A stretch of 64,000 bases of DNA from Pegoplata infirma. Taxonomy: Eukaryota > Arthropoda > Insecta > Diptera > Anthomyiidae. The DNA lies in NCBI GenBank assembly GCA_963921195.1, contig OY992539.1:207445035-207509034 (forward strand). The letters run 5' to 3'. Shown here in pieces: positions 57,352 through 64,000 of this stretch; the first letter of the stretch is position 1; every line of letters starts with the position of its first letter. The translations under genes were made by a program, and so were the position numbers. Below the pieces are notes generated by a model. It did no database searches. It was given only the letters and a program-made list of their open reading frames with translations, and had not been told where the DNA came from.

Positions 57352-57928
57352 CTAACAAGGGAAGTATCTCAACCCTTATGGACCAATTTACATGAAATGT
57401 AAAATATGTATATATAAAGGAGACAATTCTAAGGTTGAGGTGTCTCGGCTTATCGGCCATATCGGGGATTTAAGGGTTCAAAACATGGGTCAAAAAATGG
57501 CAAAAAAATCTTTTTTTGGATTTTTCAGCCATTTCTTTCTAAGAAACTATATGATGTTTACATATGAGAAGAAAGATTTTTTTAAAATATAACCTTGTAA
57601 AAGTTTCGTTAAATACTTTTTTCATAAAAATGTGTAAATTTTGGGGGCTATTTATATGAAGACCTACGATATCAAGACCTACGATATCCATATGAATACG
57701 AAATAATCTTTATTAAATTTAAGTCGATACGTATTTTTGCTCTAGAGAATATTCCGGTTAGCTCGGGAGTTATAGAAATTTTCCCGGAGGTCCACATTGT
57801 TTCATAAGGGAACAACGAAATTTTGAAACACTGATATGGCCGATAAGCCGAGACACCCCAACCTTAAAATATATATTTCAAGTTTCAGGTAAATTGGTTC
57901 ATAAGGGTTGAGATACTTCCCTTGTAAG
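57352..57928. mobile_element. CTAACAAGGGAAGT MITE, type 2, complete
   Basis: Left end CTAACAAGGGAAGTATCTCA with 'acccttatggaccaatttac' is mirrored by 'gtaaattggttcataagggt' with TACTTCCCTTGTAAG. Inside, 'aggttgaggtgtctcggctt' and 'atcggccatatc' on the left mirror 'atatggccgataagccgag' on the right, so the arms exceed 100 bp. A truncated copy lies at 11218-11632. Confidence 0.8.
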
Positions 57929-58196
57929 AAATTGTACAATTTTCTTCATCTAATTCTCAATGAATGTAGAGTTGAATATATATTAATATTTTTGTTTGAA
58001 AATTAGCGATTTGTCATTTAAATTCCCTTTGCTATTTGTAGTATAGAGTTTTTTTATTTGCTAAATAGTCTTGACAATGGAATTTGACAAAATCCGAAAC
58101 ACGAATCGACTATGTTCTACCGAGTCAAATGATTAATGGCATTTTTAGAAACGTTTCTGAAGAATTCGAAAATCATACGCATTATAAATTTGTCCT

Positions 58197-58432
58197 ATAT
58201 TTTGAGTAGGTTTATTCTAGCTCGAGGTCGTTTTTTTCTTTTACTAATTAAAACTATTATATTCCAATAGAATAATTTTCAAGAAAATTACTTTTCAGTT
58301 TTAAATTTATTTAGGCTATCTTGCAAAAATGACCAGCCTAAATAAATTTAAAACTGAAAAATAATTTTCTTGAAAATTATTCTATGAGAATATCATAGTT
58401 TTAATTAGTAAAGGAAATAATGACCTCTAGCT
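58197..58432. mobile_element. Small fold-back element (long hairpin)
   Basis: 'tctagctcgaggtcgttttt', 'tactaattaaaactattata', 'aattttcaagaaaattactt' and 'ttaaatttatttaggct' mirror 'agcctaaataaatttaaaac', 'aattttcttgaaaattattc' and 'tagttttaattagtaaagg' around a spacer of about 17 bases. The arms are about 100 bp. Its outermost words recur, joined end to end, at 62987-63069. Confidence 0.75.
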
Positions 58433-58458
58433 AGAAGAAGAAGAAAATTGTACAATCT

Positions 58459-59063
58459 CTAACAAGGGAAGTCTCCCTAGTGTCACCCGCGGATCTTTAT
58501 GGGATTGCTTTTATTTTGTAGATCAGAAAAAATAAAGGGACACGTATTTTTTTTAGCGGCCCAAATTCATATTTAGGGGGTAAAAAGAAAGGGGGAAGAC
58601 AAGGCCATTTTTCAGTTTTTATCGTTTATCTCCTATATTAAGCAAAGAAACCTAGTCATGTTACATACCAAATGAAAGGTCTTTGGAAAACCTATCTACG
58701 TGTGCTAAGAACGTGTCCAAACATGCACAACTTTTCGTCATATTGAGTAAAACACCAAAATTTTAGGACATTTTTGTTAATAAGTCGAAAAATATTAACT
58801 TCTTTGGCCCGTTGTTAGCACCACGAGATAGGTACTTTTAATACCTTTAATCTGATACTACACATGTCGATTTTAATTTTGTTTAAATAGGCGTAAATCT
58901 TCAAAAACTGAAAAAGGTCAATTTCCCCATACAAATCGACCCCCCCTAAAAATGAGTTTAGGCCGCTAAAAAAAAATACGTGTCGAATTAATTTTCGTTC
59001 TTAACAACATACCCAAATTTTATGAAGATCGGATGGTGACACCAGGGAGACTTCCCTTGTTAG
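58459..59063. mobile_element. CTAACAAGG-family MITE, type 1, complete (605 bp)
   Basis: Left end CTAACAAGGGAAGTCTCCC with 'tagtgtcacccgcggatctt' is mirrored by 'aagatcggatggtgacacca' with GGGAGACTTCCCTTGTTAG. It is the best-preserved member of the family seen also at 53071-54169, 55492-56415 and 27631-27700. No ORF is present. Confidence 0.82.
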
Positions 59064-59239
59064 TCGAAACGTGTTTCAAATTTTGTCAGATTCCATTGTC
59101 AAGACTATTTAGCAAATAAAAAACCCTATACTACACGAGCAAGGGGAATTTAAATAACAAATCGCTAATGTTCAAACAAAAATATTATAACATGTTCAAC
59201 TCTACATACATTGAGAATTAGAAAAAAAAATTGTACAAT

Positions 59240-60430
59240 ATGTTTCTTTGAATCCTAAAAGTATGCACTCCTTTTTTTATAAAACATTAAAAGTAGTTTT
59301 ATCCAGTCTTATTGTAACAATTGCTTTTTAATGGGTACTTTTTAATTAGTCTTTATCTTTTTTGGTACTTTTTACAATTAAATCCTAAAAGAATTTCAAA
59401 ATCAAACTTTTTTTTACTGTACTGTAGGGCATCCTTAGTTAAGTGTTAATTTTGAACTATAATTTGAATGCATTATTTTTTATTTTATAATTCAATGTAA
59501 TATTAATCCCTGTAAACATATGTTTTTAAAAAATGTATTAAATTTATACCATTCAAAAAAAAAAAAAAAAATAATTAAATTGTTCATAATAATAAAAACT
59601 ATTTAACACACACATAATCTTTTTGTTATACACACAATACAAGGCCCGACAATAATATTATTTAACAAAAAAAAAATGCATTATATATTTTAATGGTTAA
59701 AACCTTTAATTATATAATGTATAAGTAGTATGTAGGTAAATTGTTTTTTTTTTTTTTTACAAAAAAAAAAAATAATAAAGATTTTATGATATGATTTAAG
59801 TACACTGAGAGAATTTTGGTGCATAATATTTCTGAAATTTTTATTTATGCTTTGATTGATCCTAAAAGTATGCTTTGAATGCAAAATGTTTGAGATTTAA
59901 GTGGGGATCCATGACACTTATGTTGTGTTTTTTAATTATTTGTATTTACTAAGTATATTTTCTAATATATCCCTAAAGTATGCTTTGAAAATGCTAAAAA
60001 TATATAACGAAAGTTTTAATTGGAACACAAAAGATGGCACTATTACTCGCTGTTTGATGTAATGGGATTTAGTTATTGTTCGCTCCTTAAGGTATGCTTT
60101 AAGAATCATATAAAGTTAAGAAAACAGAAGGAATTAGGAAAATCCTTCATAATTCTTTATTTTTTAATCAAATTTCAATCAAAATATGTTTGGTTTCTGA
60201 TTAGTATTTCGAATATGTTGTTGCATAGTTTTAGGCCTCAAAAAAAAAATCATAACTACTAGTTTTCTGTTGCCTTAATAATTTCTCTATCAACCATGGA
60301 AACGGTGTATTTTTCCTTATTTAACTTAAATATTTTAACTACTTTATATTTAAATTTTAATATTAAAAATATCATTCAATCGCTTCAATTATTTTGATTA
60401 TTTTTAAATGGTCTATAATTTTTTCATTTC
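59240..60430. other. Gene-free stretch with the densest run of the CCTTAAAGTATGC motif
   Basis: Motif copies at 59251, 59858, 59969, 60082 and 60222 (reverse). Inverted relatives of 50950-51010 and 51240-51380 lie here. Frames at 59690-59884 and 60020-60262 run across motif copies and are not credible genes. Confidence 0.5.
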
Positions 60431-61027
60431 TTTTTATACCCTCCACTCTAGTGATAGAGGGTATATATAAGTTTGTCATTCCGTTTGTAACTCATCGAAA
60501 TATCGATTTGGGACCCCATAAAGTATATATATTCATAATCCCCGATCGATTTTAAGACATTCTAGCGATGTCCGTCTGTCCGTCTGTCTGTCTGTGGAAA
60601 ATGCTGTCGCGGACAAAATATTGCACAGAGATGACTGAAGCTTAACATATTTATTGGAAGTTCTCCCGAGAAGTTTGGTATTGCATTTGAGAGATATCGG
60701 TTCAGCGGTTCAAAAGTTATGAACGAAAATGTAAGCACACCTCAAAAATTTCAGTACATTCAACATAACCTAAAAATACAAAATGCTTTAATTCGGCTTC
60801 TGGGTGACATATGTAAACATAATTGAGCACCAAATGGTATTTAAACAGGTACGAACATGGTTTTTGACAAAAAAAAAAAATCGTGGATTTTTTTTACCAA
60901 AATTTTTTTCGCGGAAATTTTTTTTTAAAAGTGATTTCCTTTTAAATAAAGTTTTTTGCAATAATCTTTTTGAAATTGTGGAGGGTATCACTACATTCGG
61001 CAAGGCCGAATTTAACTTTTTTACTTG
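60431..61027 (-). repeat. Dispersed fly repeat, subfamily 2 (copy F)
   Basis: Nearly the same as 52404-53001, with the fuller 'gagatatcggttcagcggtt' segment. The ends are 'tttttataccctccactcta' and 'ttttttacttgttt'. Confidence 0.85.
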
Positions 61028-61332
61028 TTTTTTTTTAACATTGAACTACAAACCTATAATTTCCTCAAAAATATTCATTTACTTTAATTACCAACCATTT
61101 AAATTACCTACCATTTTAATTTGATAGACAACAAATTCATTTGACCCTTTGACAAATAATACCAAAAATATATATTGTTATAATATTTTCAAATAAATTT
61201 GTTATGATTAAAGAATATTATAATTTTCCTTAGACATGACATAACACGTCATAGCATAATTTACCTTTTGCTAAACAAAGTTAAAAATAATATTTATGGA
61301 ATTTTACGTAAATTATTATTATTTATGGCCGG
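61028..61332. other. Gene-free AT-rich stretch
   Basis: Nothing recognised. Confidence 0.4.
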
Positions 61333-61770
61333 TATGGGGGTATACTCACTTTGTTATTTCGTGTGTACTGCATCGAAATATCGGTCTAGGACCCCATAAA
61401 GTATATATATTTATGATCAGTGATCGATTCTAAGGCATTCTTGCGATGTCCGTCCGTCCGTCAGTCCGTACGTCCGTCTGTAGAGGACACGATACAGTCC
61501 AAAATAAAAGAGCCAGACTTTCGAAATTTAACACGAATATGTCTTATATTCCTAGGCAGATTAAGTTCGGAAATGGGCGAAATCGGACCAAGGGGAAAAA
61601 AGTTCCACCTTGGAGAACTAAACCAACCTCTGAAAAACGGTACTTTTTTGCAGGGTTTTTTGTATTTTTTTAAAGCAAATGCAACATTTTTATGTCGGAG
61701 GAAGCTCAAAACCCTGCATGTGGACCCAGCGGATAAAAAAAAAGTTTGACCAGCCCCTTTCGTGGGCGTG
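61333..61770 (-). repeat. Dispersed fly repeat, subfamily 1 (copy G)
   Basis: It begins 'tatgggggtatactcacttt', then 'accccataaagtatatatat', a GTCCGTCCGTC tract, 'cacgatacagtccaaaataa' and 'gaactaaaccaacctctgaa'. The overlapping frames on both strands here follow the repeat and show no domain. Confidence 0.75.
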
Positions 61771-61829
61771 TATATAAAAAATGTATTTAAATAATGTTTA
61801 ATTGGATTAAATAATTTCAAAAATCATAA

Positions 61830-62520
61830 CCCGAGTAAAAATTTTTATGCGATGCAATATATAATGATATGTAACACAATATATATATTTATACGCAATT
61901 TGATCCGAATAATGGTGGATGTTTTTGCATTAAAAAAGATCAACTTGTATAAAATATGATTTGATTTCATCCGAGTTTTGACCAGACATTGCCATATATT
62001 GGTGGATCTAATTAGATCTAATTGCATAAAAACATATAAAATCCTGGTGTTTTTTGGTTTGGGTTGAAATACACCACAGGTCAACGATACATTCACCAAA
62101 CATATAATTTTCTAAAACAAAAAAATGTTTGGGTACGCTTCGAACCAGATAGGTGATATACATAACCCTAACAAGGAAATGTTTAGGAACATTTTAAAAA
62201 GTTTCTTATACTTTGCCTAAAAAATATAGAAAATTGTTGGTTAATTGGAAACATATATAGTTTTATATGGAACAGAATAAGCTATATATAATTTTATGTT
62301 AAATTATGCAGAAAATCAAATTTTGTATTGACCCTCATATAATTTTATATAATTATATCAACCGTACACCTTTTAATCTGAATCATGATTAAATTATATA
62401 TAACTACATATGACTGCATTTAAAAAATTTAGAAAATATCTCACGCGATGTATAGTCATATATGATTTATTATGTTTGCATCAGGTTATATATTTTTATA
62501 TATGTTTATTTTTACTCGGG
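61830..62520. mobile_element. MITE with CCCGAGTAAAAAT ends (691 bp)
   Basis: CCCGAGTAAAAATTTTTATG at the left is mirrored by 'tgtttatttttactcggg' at the right, about 15 bp of inverted repeat. The interior is rich in 'atataattatata' words. No clear target duplication was found. Confidence 0.65.
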
Positions 62521-64000
62521 AATAAATCCATTTGATAACATATATCGCAAGGGGAAAGTCTCCCCCAATGTCTCCCACCAAACCACCAAAATATTGGTGG
62601 TCAGTCATGCATTTAACTCCTCTGGGTCATCCCTGCGCAGACCCGGATCCAGCTCTTAAGTTTAGGGGGGGGGGATTTTTTTTTTTTAGGGAACTTCAGG
62701 TCGAATTGGAATCATTGGTTAAGATTTTTTACTGTTCAAATCTTATTTGTTATGATTTCTTCTAAAGAAAAATTTTCCAATTTTAAAAATTTATTTCTAA
62801 AATAAAAAAAAATATGTGTTTGATATTTTGAATCTTCAAGAAATTTTCAGGTTCTAAAGAATTGTTCAGACAGCAAAAGACCCAGATTCTGACATAATTT
62901 TCTAATAGAAAGTTTATGATTCTGAGACGTTATCCCAATAGAAAACTTTTGAGGTTCTGATACAGGAAAGCTTTTAAAATTTATACAAAAATATTTTAAG
63001 TAGGCTTATTCTAGCTCGAGGTCATTATTTCTTGACCTCGAGCTAGAATAAACCTACTCAAAATATAGTAGTAATATTTTAAAGTTAGAATGTAACAATT
63101 TTTATTTTTGAATAAAAATTTATACAAACATTTTTAAATTCTGATACACCATCATATAGAAAATTCTCAGATACCTATGCATTCTCACACCAAAAATTTC
63201 TATATTTAGAAAAAATTTTCGTAAAAAAAATTCTCAGATTTAGAGTGTTTTTCCCATTTAAAACTTCTTAGGTTCTGAAATATTATTTTTTTTTCTATTC
63301 TATTTTTCTACAGAAAAGGTTTAAGATACCGAAACGATCTTTCTACACCAACATTTTTCGGGTTTGAAAAAATATTCCGTAGAAAGTACATGAGATTAGA
63401 AAAATTTAAGACTTTAATGATTTTTAAAATTTTTGGAATCAATTTTCTAGAATCTAAGACATTTTTCTATTTAAAAAGTTTTGTTTTCTGAGAAACTTTT
63501 CCCTTGAAAAAGTCATAGATTTTAAAATATTTTTTTAATATTAAAACTCAAAACTTCTGAGATATTTTTAATATCGGAAATTTTTTCTAGGATTCTAGGA
63601 CTTTTTTCCTGTAGAAATGTTCTCAGCTTTTCCTATTAAAAAGTCATAGATTCTAAGACATCTTTCTAATTAAAATAATCTCTGATTCTGAGACATTTTT
63701 CCTATAAAAGTCCCAGCTTCTGTATAATTTTTCCTATAGAAAATTTTTATTTTAATATTACTTTTTTTCAAAAAAAGTTCTCAGATTTTTCCTATAAAAA
63801 AACTCTCAGATTTTTCCTTTAGAAAAACTGTTAGATTTTTCATATAAAAATTGTCAAAATTATAAGATTTTTCCTATTAAAAATTTCTAAGAAAAATTCT
63901 AAACTTTTTTCTATAAATTCCCAAATTATTCATTTAGAAAAATTGAAAAATTTTTCCTCTAGAAAAATTCCCAAATATTTCGTCTAGAAAATTTTTTGTA
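62521..64000. repeat. MITE and hAT fragments, then decayed 35-bp satellite to the window end
   Basis: 62549-62575 looks like a worn CTAACAAGG-family end ('aaggggaaagtctccc'); 62590-62640 resembles the hAT-like subterminal repeat ('tggtcagtcatgcatttaac'). From about 62690 onwards degenerate satellite words recur ('gattctgagacatttttcct', 'cctatagaaaattttt', 'ctcagatttttcctataaaa'). Confidence 0.6.
62987..63069. repeat. Perfect-looking 33-bp-arm hairpin
   Basis: 'tattctagctcgaggtca' and, after 'ttatttct', 'tgacctcgagctagaata' form the core. The outer words 'tattttaagtaggct' and 'aacctactcaaaata' extend the arms to about 33 bp. It equals the outer ends of the fold-back at 58197-58432 joined directly. 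Confidence 0.75.

Larger units (their letters stand above)
57931..59239. mobile_element. Nest: fold-back with ~170-bp arms holding two further elements
   Basis: 57931-58115 (ATTGTACAAT, 'taattctcaatgaatgtaga', 'atttgctaaatagtcttgac') is mirrored by 59064-59239 ('gtcaagactatttagcaaat', 'ctacatacattgagaattag', ATTGTACAAT). Inside lie a hairpin element (58197-58432) and the 605-bp MITE (58459-59063). A third ATTGTACAAT lies at 58447-58456. Confidence 0.7.

Noticed and set aside
57392..57592. 66-codon ORF
   Set aside because: It lies inside the terminal inverted repeat and interior of a MITE and is not kept in the related copy at 11218-11632.
61420..61820. Overlapping ORFs on both strands
   Set aside because: They follow dispersed repeat subfamily 1; homologous positions in copies A, C and D are disrupted.

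Overview
The window looks like non-genic, repeat-packed heterochromatin of a higher fly (Diptera, Brachycera). It is very AT-rich, it carries several dispersed fly-type repeats (terminal 'ATACCCTCCA' ends, a GTCCGTCTGTCTG tract and a cATAAAGTATATATATTC block), and its retrotransposon is of the Ty3/gypsy type primed by tRNA-Lys. Assignment below Diptera is inference. I see no host protein-coding gene; the only convincing long reading frames belong to the retrotransposon.

The centrepiece is one apparently intact LTR retrotransposon at 32928-45780 (12,853 bp). It has two LTRs of exactly 3171 bp with no difference in the parts I compared, a 4-bp target duplication AGAA, and a tRNA-Lys primer binding site. 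Its gag ORF carries an N-terminal RING-H2 zinc finger. Gag overlaps pol, in the -1 frame, at a correctly phased A AAA AAC slippery site followed by a hairpin. Pol holds protease, reverse transcriptase, RNase H and integrase in that order, and there is no env. The order, primer and very long LTRs recall the Osvaldo/Ulysses group.

The element sits inside a satellite with a 35-bp unit made of two back-to-back palindromes (29465-32927 and 45781-46472, with a further array at 48305-49744). The array changes orientation at about 29520 and at 32240. A block of variant repeats occurs twice directly and once inverted. Decayed versions of the same satellite are recognisable at 340-430, 7600-7740, 22540-22720, 24580-25640 and 62690-64000.

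The left third (1-29460) is nested transposon debris: a composite AAGCTT repeat split by a piggyBac-like MITE (3523-4127), two copies of a TA-flanked element (5134-7354 and 15772-17627), three hAT-like elements with perfect 8-bp duplications (8404-8816, 11864-14971, 21576-22192), fold-back elements, and a 1.5-kb stretch (18170-19711) with about eleven diverged copies of a tRNA-Lys 3'-end/primer-site complement. The right third (46470-64000) is a patchwork of MITEs and fold-backs, with about 20 further copies of a short motif close to CCTTAAAGTATGC, the same family of fly dispersed repeats, and nested elements around 55.5-56.4 kb and 57.3-59.2 kb. All elements other than the retrotransposon look non-autonomous or dead. 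Coordinates of old repeats are approximate unless target duplications are given.
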